Shown one piece after another: positions 1 to 6,361 of a stretch of 9,134 nt of DNA. This DNA comes from Peptostreptococcaceae bacterium (lineage in GTDB: Bacteria > Bacillota_A > Clostridia > Peptostreptococcales > Anaerovoracaceae), in the NCBI GenBank assembly GCA_016650135.1, contig JAENWH010000053.1:1-9134 (forward strand). The letters run 5' to 3'. Numbering within the stretch: position 1 is the first letter of the stretch; the number at the start of each line of letters is the position of its first letter. A program made the translations under genes and the position numbers. The notes beneath the pieces are model-generated. The model was not told the origin of the DNA, ran no database searches, and was given only the letters and a program-made list of their open reading frames with translations.

Positions 1-228
1 AATCTTTTCGCTGCCGAATTATTATTTTCAACCAAGGATGTATTAGAATATTTTAAACAAGGATACAACTTTTACGAAACTGCTTGTTTGCTCAACACCG
101 ACATTCATCTCTTAGCAGTTAAGCTTATGGTCATGAATTCAAATGGTTATCAATTAAATATTCCAGTAGATTTAAAAAGCGATTTTTTAGGAACGGATAC
201 TTATGAGGACTATTCAGTATTTATATAA
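1..228 (+). CDS. ImmA/IrrE-type metallopeptidase family protein, C-terminal part (5' end outside window)
   Basis: The reading frame is open from base 1 to the TAA at 226-228 and encodes 75 residues. It begins NLFAAELLF, which matches the conserved helix after the zinc site in ImmA/IrrE peptidases (usually EAxxFAAxLLMP). It continues with an ETACLLNTDIHLLAVKL stretch typical of the helical C-terminus of the family. The HExxH motif would lie upstream, outside the window, so catalytic competence cannot be judged. ImmA-type proteins usually cleave or inactivate XRE repressors of mobile elements, and the partner repressor is probably just upstream. The family call rests on a short conserved block, so it is moderately sure. 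Confidence 0.6.
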   Translation, partial: NLFAAELLFSTKDVLEYFKQGYNFYETACLLNTDIHLLAVKLMVMNSNGYQLNIPVDLKSDFLGTDTYEDYSVFI

Positions 229-330
229 GGTGAAACATATACTAATTACAGTGCAACGCCTTATATTGAAGGGGTTTAAGTTTTAGTATATATACTATAT
301 TAATATATCAAAACTCAAAAACCACAAAAG

Positions 331-389
331 AAAAACACATCCATTTTCGTCCAGAATATCTGGTCTCGAAATAAATGGATGTGTTTTTT
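331..389 (+). terminator. Rho-independent terminator, 16-bp perfect stem
   Basis: Bases 331-346 (AAAAACACATCCATTT) are perfectly complementary to 373-388, followed by a run of six T at 384-389. The 26-nt loop contains its own small hairpin (CCAGA 351-355 with TCTGG 359-363). It lies about 100 bp after the ImmA-like stop codon and plausibly ends that transcript. The A-run on the left arm means it could also work for minus-strand transcription. Confidence 0.8.
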
Positions 390-600
390 ACAGTAATAAT
401 ACTTATTGACTATATTTAAAATGAATTCATTTGTCCTTTTGTTTGGACTTGGGGTTGCAAATTGAGTGCTAAATATACATTGTTCCCTATTCGTGAATGT
501 TCTTGTATGATGTCCATGCTTTTAAGATCATGGCAATAAAGTTAGGTTATACACTTTCAATGTCGGAAAATGTTGATTTAAAGGGATTTGATACGAAAAT
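390..600. other. Non-coding stretch, nothing recognised
   Basis: This AT-rich DNA between the terminator and the GC-rich patch has no convincing ORF with a ribosome binding site, no tRNA and no clear repeat. A minor GTCC...GGAC inverted repeat near 433-448 is too weak to interpret. Confidence 0.4.
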
Positions 601-796
601 CAGTGGATAACTTGTAACCCTCACATTCTCTATGTAATGCAAAGCCCCAGTGGCTTTTACATCCGAACACCCCACGGTTTGTTACCTCCCCGCGTTCCGG
701 ATATGCTAGTCAACCGAATCAGTCAATTGTTGACAGGGGACTTTCACCCCATTAGAAATCCAGCCTTGACGGCTGTTCCACCTTGCTCGGCCGCAC
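600..796 (-). mobile_element. Structured GC-rich fragment, possible 5' end of a group II intron
   Basis: This patch is roughly half GC inside roughly one-third GC DNA and carries many short perfect stem-loops. They are 641-646/652-657, 661-665/698-702, 722-726/730-734, 736-739/747-750 and 761-765/771-775. On the minus strand it starts at 796 with GTGCGG, like the GUGYG 5' end of group II introns, and contains GGGGTGAAAGTCCCC, a motif that resembles domain I of such introns. No reverse transcriptase ORF or domain V is present, so if the call is right it is a truncated remnant. It could instead be another structured RNA. The plus-strand ORF at 637-846 has no ribosome binding site and no recognisable protein, and is taken as spurious. 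Confidence 0.35.
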
Positions 797-813
797 TGTC
801 TGGCACCGTTATT

Positions 814-1404
814 TTATTCCACCTGTTTTTCTCTCATGTGCCGTAATGAATCTTGGTTATTATTCAAAATGTAATTAATTAAATTTCTGTATTCTTCATA
901 TTTTCTTTCTTCAGGTACCATTTCGATCAATTGCATTACAGTCAAATATTTTTCGGTAGATGCTAAGTTATTATAGTAAATATTAAGTTGTTTAATAGAT
1001 TGAGTATACAGCCAATATGACAAGGCGGATACAACTTCTATAATAGTTCCCGAAATTAATGTAATAGCTTTAACGTCTTTATCCCAATAAAGAACTGCAA
1101 CCAGTCCACTTATATAGATTAAAAATCCAAATAAACTCATTAGCGATGCTATTTTAAATGATTGATTAGCTTGTCTTTTGCTTATAGTGTAATATTCTTT
1201 AAGTTCAGCAACATTAGATAACATTATATCAAATATATGCGATATAGAAGTATCAATGTTTTTCTTTAAGTCTTCAGTAATATTTTTTAGTTCCTCTTTA
1301 TTCGAATTATCCACATTTATTTTGAATGTTTTGTATATAGCTATTATCGAAGAAATAGCACCTAATACAGATAATGTTAAAATTAGAATACCTATGTTGT
1401 CCAT
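814..1404 (-). CDS. Three-helix membrane protein, TRADD-N-associated membrane domain-like
   Basis: This gene encodes a 196-residue protein. Hydrophobic helices lie at about residues 4-24, 85-107 and 114-134, and a charged, probably coiled segment (about 28-80) lies between the first and second. The block from about 65 to 155 (YYTISKRQANQSF, a helix pair with an E in the second, then SIKQLNIYYNNLASTEKYL) resembles the two-helix membrane module called the TRADD-N-associated membrane domain, which is described in bacterial conflict and programmed-death type proteins. That assignment is from memory of the pattern. The start is supported by GAGGAGGG at 1409-1416, five bases before the ATG. It probably sits in the cytoplasmic membrane. 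No catalytic domain is visible. An effector or signalling role is inferred from the family and the defence setting. Confidence 0.6.
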   Translation of the reverse strand: MDNIGILILTLSVLGAISSIIAIYKTFKINVDNSNKEELKNITEDLKKNIDTSISHIFDIMLSNVAELKEYYTISKRQANQSFKIASLMSLFGFLIYISGLVAVLYWDKDVKAITLISGTIIEVVSALSYWLYTQSIKQLNIYYNNLASTEKYLTVMQLIEMVPEERKYEEYRNLINYILNNNQDSLRHMREKQVE

Positions 1405-1498
1405 AATTCCCTCCTCTGGTGCATTAATTTAAAATTCCTTCTTGAATTATCACTCAATCGGAATTAAACGCACTATGCTTATATTACTATTGCGTCTA

Positions 1499-1897
1499 TT
1501 AGTCCCTACTAAACAAATCCCTGGTATAAACTTTATCCACTACATCTATTATTTCATCAGAAAGCCTGTTTGCAACAATAACATCCCATTCCCTGTGACA
1601 TCCGTTGTATTTGTTGTATTTAGTGTCTGGGAGAGCTCCGTTATTTATAGACATTTCTTTGTGAACTAAACTGCAGTCCGGAATTCTTCGGTTGGAAGAA
1701 ATGTTCTTTTCCGGGAATAGCAGATCCTGAAGGTTTGCATCGGTTGTTTCTTGGGATATTGGCCATGACAGTTCATGCTGGTTTGCACGACTGATTACCA
1801 TGGCGACTGTGTTTCGAGAGCACTGGCAGCTGGATGCGATGCTGCGTTGGCTGATTCCCTGACTATATAGCCTAAGGATTTCACGATATTTGGTCAT
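1499..1897 (-). pseudogene. istA: IS21-family transposase IstA, N-terminal fragment
   Basis: The start is the ATG at 1897, preceded by AGGAGGT. This is preferred to the longer frame from 1975, which reads through the IS end. Residues 1-83 look like the N-terminus of IstA: MTKYREILRLYSQGISQRSIA, a CSRNTV recognition helix, then SWP, LQDLLFPEK and RIPDCSLVHKEMS. After about residue 83-103 (near 1590-1650) the sequence stops resembling IstA, and the frame closes at 1499 after an unrelated tail (HREWDVIVANRLSDEI and on). Full IstA is about 500 residues with a DDE domain, which is absent here. A short DNA-binding protein could still be made, but it cannot transpose. Confidence 0.75.
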
Positions 1898-2042
1898 TTT
1901 GAGACCTCCTGTTGAATTATTTACACTGTTAAAGTGCATTAACTCATTATACAGGAAAATCCGAGTAGCTCTCATGGGTACAGAGGTGGCTCTATTTTAT
2001 GAACAGGGTGGCTCTAAAAAATCGGAACGATGGCTCTCAACA
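1640..2042 (-). mobile_element. Left end of a truncated IS21-family insertion sequence
   Basis: Reading the minus strand from 2042, the element begins TGTTGAGAGCCA, followed by repeated AGAGCCA motifs and then the istA start. This is the usual layout of an IS21 left end: TG terminus, multiple terminal repeats, istA. The inner boundary near 1640 is where IstA similarity fades. The rest of istA, istB and the right end are missing here. Confidence 0.65.
1966..2037. repeat. Periodic TGGCTCT repeats of the IS21 end
   Basis: TGGCTCT occurs at 1987-1993, 2009-2015 and 2031-2037, spaced exactly 22 bp apart. A variant TAGCTCT lies at 1966-1972, 21 bp from its neighbour. A two-helical-turn spacing places all copies on one DNA face, as expected for tandem transposase-binding sites at IS21 ends. 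Confidence 0.7.
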
Positions 2043-2292
2043 GAAATATTATTCACGTCAATTTTTGTTTTGAAATATTTCAATATATTATGTGATATTT
2101 TATCGAAGCATTATTAGCGCATTTCATAATGGTATACTCTAATGCAACACAGTATTGTTTATGTTTTTATATTATGGCAATAATTATTTCTATATAAAAA
2201 TATACACCTCACTATATAATAAATTTTAATCATGACATGAACTATATTTTATTGGCTGTGTCACATTATATAGTTGATTTTTAGCAGAATTT
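2043..2292. other. AT-rich intergenic stretch with one 10-bp inverted repeat
   Basis: No gene is seen. ACTATATAAT at 2211-2220 is the perfect inverse of 2265-2274, with 44 bp between. The repeat is only A/T plus two G/C pairs, so it could be chance or a weak structure downstream of the zinc-ribbon gene. Confidence 0.4.
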
Positions 2293-2607
2293 TCATTCCC
2301 CTACTTCAGTATCTTTAGCCATTTCTAATTTAAGTAACTCAAAGAATGGATATGTATATGACAAGATTGCTAAATAGAATAAACTTAATAAAAAATAAAT
2401 CAAGCCATCGTGAAAAACTTCTGGCAAAAAAATCTGTATGCTAATTGGCAACACTATTAATATTCCAAAGAACAATCTACCCAAAACACTAACCTGATAT
2501 TTTGTCCCACAAACATGGCATACAATACTCTTATATACCGGAAAAGAAGAAAGGAATTTTTCTTTGTAAGAAAACTGATTGCCACACTTAATACATTCTT
2601 TTATTAT
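2293..2607 (-). CDS. Small zinc-ribbon (CxxC-21-CxxC) membrane protein, no standard start codon
   Basis: The open frame on the minus strand runs from just after a TAA at 2620-2622 to the stop at 2293. From an ATA near 2604-2607 it reads IIKECIKCGNQFSYKEKF, then CHVCGTKYQ, then two hydrophobic helices (LFFGILIVLPISIQIFL and LIYFLLSLFYLAILSY), about 104 residues in all. The paired cysteines 21 residues apart, followed by membrane helices, resemble the small 'CxxC-20-CxxC' family (TIGR04104) common in Bacillota. No ATG, GTG or TTG lies before the zinc ribbon. A GGGGGAT run (2608-2614) immediately precedes ATA codons. The first ordinary start, TTG at 2484, would remove the ribbon. So either a rare AUA/AUU start is used or the start codon has been lost and the gene is decaying. 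Function is unknown. Confidence 0.5.
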   Translation of the reverse strand: MIKECIKCGNQFSYKEKFLSSFPVYKSIVCHVCGTKYQVSVLGRLFFGILIVLPISIQIFLPEVFHDGLIYFLLSLFYLAILSYTYPFFELLKLEMAKDTEVGE

Positions 2608-2722
2608 CCCCCAAGTGAATTACTCTCAGTCTAAATTAATTATATTTCAAATCCATATTACTTATTGATACAACATCTCCCTGGGTAGATTATTCTCTCT
2701 TATATATGCCGATTTTTAAATA

Positions 2723-4087
2723 TTATAATAATTTAAATAGCTCGTATCTTTCATATTTCTTTTTAATCTTTTCTTTAATATATGAAGTATCAAGGCCTGT
2801 TTCTACCAATAAACAAAAAAGGATTATAACTTTTAATTCTTCACATACAGCAACTAATTCTTTATCTTTAAACGAATTCTTTCTAAGGGTGACATCATAA
2901 TGAGTAAGATAATTTCTAGTATCACATATTTTACTAATGAATAATCTTCTTTTCTTTGACGATTCCAAGTTTTCAAAAATATCAATTCCTGCAAATAGTT
3001 CTTTTAACCTTTTTCGAAGTCCAGGTTCATTACTGTATCTTAATTTACTTTTTAGCCATTCTCTATGTTCACGATGAACTGAATTTAAGACTGAATCTAT
3101 TCTAATTTTATGTTTTTCATCTTCTACTTCAGAATTGTTCCTCGTTCTCCTATGGTATGATTCTAAAGCTTGAACTAAACTTAAAAAACGCTGCTCTAAA
3201 AACATTTCTCGGTTATATATAGTTCCAAAATACAAATTATTAATTGGATTTAACAGTTCTTTGTTATCAAACCATTTTTTTATATGAACTTCGAAATGGT
3301 CTTCAATCTCCTTCAAATTGAATAACATATTATACCGATGCACTTGCCTATTATTAACTGATTCGTTCTTTACATATGGGTAAATCTTTATGTCTGGGTA
3401 TATTATATTGTCATCATACTCCCTTTTATTCGCTGGAGATTGACCAATCATCTCAAACTGTATAATAGGTTCTCCTATTCCTAAACTAATAAATCTTCCC
3501 ATATGCTGTACCATTTCTACATGATCTTCAAATGAATTAAGATTTTTATTTTTTACCTTTACATATATTTTTTGAACAATATTAATTTCCTTTTGTCCAA
3601 ATGAACTGCTAGAAAAACTAGTTTTGGCAAATACTTCAACAGCATAATTATTGTCTATTCCAGCGCAAATACTTTTCGGGTATCTATATCTTATTACTTG
3701 TCCCTTTTTCTCATTAGTTATTTTGAAGCATTCAAATCCCGCCCATTCATCAACGTTAGAATAGTGACATGAAATTTCATCAAATTCAATGTCTTCGTTT
3801 GTATTAAAATGAACTCCATCAAAAATAGTATGAGCAAATATGTTTGTAATAGTAAGCTCATTTGAGTTAAAAGATTCATTAATTGTTAAGCAATTATGTA
3901 ATGTTATATCTTTTCCATTTATTGTTTTCCCCAAAATAATATTATAATTGTCTTCCCCGCTTTTGTTGAACGTACCTATAATTTCTAAATTCGAGCCATT
4001 ATTTTCAGTATATACAAGTGTTCCACTAACTGTAATTTCAGGATTATTTGGTGTCCACCAAATTCCTTTATATTCAAGGTTTTTCAT
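2723..4087 (-). CDS. apeA: ApeA-like HEPN anti-phage defence protein
   Basis: This gene encodes a 454-residue soluble protein. The N-terminal half (about 1-290) is beta-rich and opens with GIWWTPNNPEITVSGTLVY followed by a LEIIGTF strand, resembling the ApeA N-terminal domain. The C-terminal helical half (about 295-450) resembles the ApeA-type HEPN domain. It carries the RNase signature R-x4-H as RNYLTH at residues 391-396, preceded by a charged SVHREHREWLK segment. ApeA is known as a single-gene anti-phage system in which a HEPN nuclease is thought to act by abortive infection, probably on RNA. GGAG at 4097-4100 sits nine bases before the ATG. It stands alone, flanked by IS relics, which fits a self-contained cassette. 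Full family length and an intact motif suggest it works. Confidence 0.7.
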   Translation of the reverse strand: MKNLEYKGIWWTPNNPEITVSGTLVYTENNGSNLEIIGTFNKSGEDNYNIILGKTINGKDITLHNCLTINESFNSNELTITNIFAHTIFDGVHFNTNEDIEFDEISCHYSNVDEWAGFECFKITNEKKGQVIRYRYPKSICAGIDNNYAVEVFAKTSFSSSSFGQKEINIVQKIYVKVKNKNLNSFEDHVEMVQHMGRFISLGIGEPIIQFEMIGQSPANKREYDDNIIYPDIKIYPYVKNESVNNRQVHRYNMLFNLKEIEDHFEVHIKKWFDNKELLNPINNLYFGTIYNREMFLEQRFLSLVQALESYHRRTRNNSEVEDEKHKIRIDSVLNSVHREHREWLKSKLRYSNEPGLRKRLKELFAGIDIFENLESSKKRRLFISKICDTRNYLTHYDVTLRKNSFKDKELVAVCEELKVIILFCLLVETGLDTSYIKEKIKKKYERYELFKLL

Positions 4088-4110
4088 CTAGCTAATCTCC
4101 AAAATTCATA

Positions 4111-4116
4111 ATTATA
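4111..4116 (-). promoter_or_regulatory. Candidate -10 box for the ApeA-like gene
   Basis: A perfect TATAAT on the minus strand lies 24 bp before the ATG. No good -35 lies at 17 bp; a TTGACA occurs further away at 4170-4175 without a matching -10. The call is tentative in such AT-rich DNA. Confidence 0.25.
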
Positions 4117-4327
4117 TTTTTAGAAATAAAAAAATGTAACGCTAACTTGCATTAACCTATTGTCTTTATTGTCAACATTTGCTTTATTTTACATCTAATA
4201 AAATAATTATTCAATAACATTCTAATAACTAAACCACTTTAGCTTCTCTACCAGTAAAATTAGTATCACAAATGTTCGTTTTTGAGACAAAAAGATCAAA
4301 TGAAGCTTTTACTGCTTCCCCTACGCA
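4117..4327. other. Non-coding stretch, probable promoter region plus IS-derived DNA
   Basis: There is no ORF with a ribosome binding site. The left part is AT-rich leader for the minus-strand ApeA-like gene. From about 4265 the base composition shifts toward that of the adjoining IstB relic, so the IS21 scar may begin here, although no recognisable IstB residues are seen before 4328. Confidence 0.35.
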
Positions 4328-4444
4328 GGGCGACTGACAGAAGCATTAATTGACCGATTGGTTCACCATAGTCACCTGATTGCATTTGATCGTAAGAGTT
4401 CGAGGTTTGAACATTCACCTATGAAGGATTCCGCAACTAAATAG
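4328..4444 (+). pseudogene. istB: IS21-family helper ATPase IstB, C-terminal relic
   Basis: The frame encodes GRLTEALIDRLVHHSHLIAF, then DRKSSRFEHSPMKDSATK, then TAG at 4442-4444. The LIDRLVHHSHLIxF...S.RxEHS pattern is the conserved C-terminal end of IstB ATPases. About 38 of some 250 residues survive, and there is no start codon or AAA+ motif. It is on the plus strand, whereas the istA fragment at 1499-1897 is on the minus strand, so the two probably come from separate insertions or a rearrangement. Confidence 0.7.
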
Positions 4445-4476
4445 TACACCACCTTGAGTATATAAGATTTACTTAA

Positions 4477-5568
4477 CTATTTGATTGTAACAAGTGTTAG
4501 TGCATTACCAAATTTAGGATTAAATATTGAGCTTTCAAAAACTGTTTCATCTTTTTCTGCATCCGAGAACCAAAACGACGCTGGCACCTCTGCATTTCTA
4601 ATCTCTTCTTGCTGGGAAATAAGACCTTTATAAAAAGAATATGCGCTACTGTTCTCGTTTATTGCTTCAACAATAGGCCGTTTTCCTTGATGCATCGAAA
4701 CTATTTCATGTGATTTTGATTGAATAAACGCATATTTTTCACCACGAAAATCTACCATCTGATTAAGAAATGTCGTAACAGAAATATCATAACGGTTTTC
4801 TGCTAATTCTTTAACGCCATCCATACCTATTATTTCTTTGTTTAAATCTTTCATAAAATGGATCTGGGGCATTAACAAAAATGCAGCAAACCTCTGTGCT
4901 TCCATCTCATGGAAGTCAATTGTATGCAATGTTGAAGTTCCTTTTTTTCGTATATAATAATTTGATTTCAAATGCCATGGCATAGCTGCATGCCCAATAA
5001 GCATTGCTAAAGTAAACTTTATTCTACGTTCAAAATCCATATTCTTATCAAGGACTGCAAAACACTTTCCGGAACTTTTAACAAGAAGGCCTTCATACTC
5101 ACCCTGTAAGTTATCATAATAAATTGATATGCCCATTTTTGTTGCGATTTCAAAAACATTAACTGGCACTTCACCATTGCTAAAGTTTTTATAAACATAA
5201 TCCGAATATTCCGCAGGACTATTAAGAATTGGTATACCGAAATTTACCACTTGTGTATTAGTTAAGAAGGACGCATATTGTAATAATTTTTCCCGGTTCT
5301 CTATCGACATATTCTGTATAACATTGATAAGAATCTTAGCAGTTTTTTCATTGATTAAGTCTGACTTAATTTCGCCTCCAGAAATTAAAAAATCCGAAGT
5401 GACGTCTAAAGCACTTGATAGTTTTATCAAAGCTTCATAAGAGGGACTCCGTGTTCCAGATTCATATTGGCTAATTGTTGGCGGCTTAAGTCCCGCTCTT
5501 CTTGCTAACTCGGTCTGTGTTAGTTTGAGTTCTTCTCTTCTTTTTGCGATTCTTTCTGAAACTGACAT
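4477..5568 (-). CDS. XRE-family regulator fused to ImmA-like domain with degenerate zinc site
   Basis: This gene encodes a 363-residue protein. Residues 6-62 form an XRE/Cro-type helix-turn-helix (LTQTELARRAGLKPPTISQYE, then SPSYEALIKLSSALDV). Residues 110-290 resemble the ImmA/IrrE peptidase domain, ending in the EAQRFAAFLLMP helix (223-234). The usual HExGH is replaced by MLIGH at 189-193. The first zinc-binding His and the catalytic Glu are lost, while the second His (193) and the EAxxF Glu (223) remain. Hydrolysis is therefore unlikely, and the domain may now serve as a sensor or dimer module. AGAGGTG at 5576-5582 supports the ATG at 5568. The gene is divergent from the ubiquitin-like operon and shares its operator-rich control region, so autoregulation and control of that operon are inferred. 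Confidence 0.85.
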   Translation of the reverse strand: MSVSERIAKRREELKLTQTELARRAGLKPPTISQYESGTRSPSYEALIKLSSALDVTSDFLISGGEIKSDLINEKTAKILINVIQNMSIENREKLLQYASFLTNTQVVNFGIPILNSPAEYSDYVYKNFSNGEVPVNVFEIATKMGISIYYDNLQGEYEGLLVKSSGKCFAVLDKNMDFERRIKFTLAMLIGHAAMPWHLKSNYYIRKKGTSTLHTIDFHEMEAQRFAAFLLMPQIHFMKDLNKEIIGMDGVKELAENRYDISVTTFLNQMVDFRGEKYAFIQSKSHEIVSMHQGKRPIVEAINENSSAYSFYKGLISQQEEIRNAEVPASFWFSDAEKDETVFESSIFNPKFGNALTLVTIK

Positions 5569-5610
5569 CTACCAGCACCTCTTTATAATATATTTTTAAT
5601 TTATTAATTT

Positions 5611-5639
5611 ACTATAACATATGCAATAATATTTTGCAA
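5611..5639 (-). promoter_or_regulatory. Promoter of the XRE-ImmA regulator
   Basis: On the minus strand, TTGCAA (5634-5639) and TATAGT (5611-5616) are separated by 17 bp. Transcription would start near 5604, 36 bases before the ATG. The first operator-like site overlaps the -10, which fits autorepression. Confidence 0.6.
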
Positions 5640-5681
5640 TATTTATAACGTTTGCTATAAATATTTATTTCATTTGTTATT
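5613..5681. promoter_or_regulatory. Three operator-like sites between the divergent promoters
   Basis: TATAACATATGCAATA (5613-5628), TATAACGTTTGCTATA (5644-5659) and, on the minus strand, AATAACAAATGAAATA (5666-5681) are related. Sites 1 and 2 agree at 13 of 16 positions, as do sites 1 and 3. Each is partly palindromic (TATA-x-C...G-x-TATA in the second), like operators of Cro/CI-type regulators. Site 1 covers the regulator's -10, site 3 touches the operon's -35, and site 2 lies between. Site 2 is embedded in a longer perfect inverted repeat (5638-5647 with 5656-5665). The XRE-ImmA protein is the natural candidate ligand, but this is inferred. Confidence 0.6.
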
Positions 5682-5708
5682 GACAACTGCATTTAATGAG
5701 CTTATAAT
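5680..5708 (+). promoter_or_regulatory. Consensus sigma-A promoter of the ubiquitin-like operon
   Basis: TTGACA (5680-5685), a 17-bp spacer and TATAAT (5703-5708) match the vegetative consensus perfectly. The start site would be near 5715, giving a leader of about 30 nt. A promoter this strong implies the operon must normally be held down, consistent with the operator overlapping its -35. Confidence 0.85.
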
Positions 5709-5744
5709 TAATTTAAAATTAGATTTAGAAAAGGAGTATTTAAT

Positions 5745-6008
5745 ATGGATCACGAATTAGAACAAGAAAAAAATCACGACAAAGAACATGGTAATATTGT
5801 AAATATTGTTATTGATGGAATGACAATACCCATTCATCGAGGGCGTAAAAATGTCGCTGAAATTAAAGCAGCTGGTGGAGTTTCACTAGCCTATGATTTG
5901 GAGCAAGTAGTCGATCAAAAACTCATATTACTCCTTGATAATGAAAGTCTTACAATAAAAGGTAATGAAGTATTCGTTAGCCATCCTAAAGACTCCAGTT
6001 CTTCCTAA
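5745..6008 (+). CDS. Ubiquitin-like beta-grasp protein (multiubiquitin-domain family)
   Basis: This gene encodes an 87-residue protein. After a charged, His/Glu/Lys-rich N-terminal tail (1-16), residues 18-80 form one beta-grasp domain: NIVIDGMTIPIHRG strands, a helix around NVAEIKAAGGV, AYDLEQVVDQKLILL, and a last strand GNEVFVSHP. The pattern resembles the bacterial multiubiquitin family (Pfam Multi_ubiq), often present in several copies per protein but here once. It ends HPKDSSSS with no di-glycine, so the conjugated end is either non-canonical or exposed by trimming. AAGGAG (5731-5736) lies eight bases before the ATG. As first gene of the operon it should be made in excess, as expected for a modifier. 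Confidence 0.8.
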   Translation: MDHELEQEKNHDKEHGNIVNIVIDGMTIPIHRGRKNVAEIKAAGGVSLAYDLEQVVDQKLILLLDNESLTIKGNEVFVSHPKDSSSS

Positions 6009-6022
6009 GGAGGCGGACCACT

Positions 6023-6361
6023 ATGACATTTCCATCTGATCAAATCGAAGAATTAAAGAACATGTTTCCTGAAGTTTTCAAGAGTGAGGAAGGGGGGTAT
6101 CCCTTCTTCTTTATACCAAATTTCGAACTTCCTACCAATTGCACCCCTTCAGTGTCAGATGTTTTACTGTGTCCCACTCCACGAGATGGATACAACTCCA
6201 GGTTATACTTTTCTGACATAATTCAAACTTCCAAAATTTTAAACTGGAACGCTAATGGAATACGAATACTAGAAAGGAATTGGTATGCATTTTCTTGGAC
6301 TACAAAAGACAATCTAAGGCTTGCTCAAATGATTGCCACACATATAAGGGGGCTTGGATAA
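6023..6361 (+). CDS. E2-like (UBC-fold) conjugating protein, prokaryotic family E-like
   Basis: This gene encodes a 112-residue protein. It has an N-terminal helix (5-20), strands around FFFIPNF and SVSDVLLCP, a CPTPRDGYNSRLYF turn (50-63) that resembles the conserved P-x-x-Y segment of E2 folds, a Trp-rich segment (NWNANG...RNWYAFSW, 74-92) where the active site of an E2 should fall, and a C-terminal helix LRLAQMIATHIRGL. The only cysteines are C40 and C50, both in the N-terminal half before that region, while S91 lies in it. The identification leans on operon position as well as fold pattern. The previous gene's stop codon is embedded in the AAGGAGG ribosome binding site (6007-6013), so translation is coupled. 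Confidence 0.65.
   Translation: MTFPSDQIEELKNMFPEVFKSEEGGYPFFFIPNFELPTNCTPSVSDVLLCPTPRDGYNSRLYFSDIIQTSKILNWNANGIRILERNWYAFSWTTKDNLRLAQMIATHIRGLG

Noticed and set aside
637..846. Plus-strand 69-residue ORF
   Set aside because: It has no ribosome binding site and no recognisable protein, and lies in hairpin-rich DNA better explained as structured RNA or an intron remnant.
1898..1975. Longer start for the IstA fragment
   Set aside because: It runs into the terminal repeats of the IS. The ATG at 1897 follows a perfect AGGAGGT and matches family starts.
2211..2274. 10-bp inverted repeat as a terminator or IS end
   Set aside because: The arms are nearly all A/T, the loop is 44 bp and no T-run or associated gene follows; chance is likely in such DNA.
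6280..6360. N-terminal extension of the JAMM gene into the E2 gene
   Set aside because: The extension reads the E2 gene in another frame. The ATG at 6361 has its own SD and begins at the expected JAMM N-terminus.
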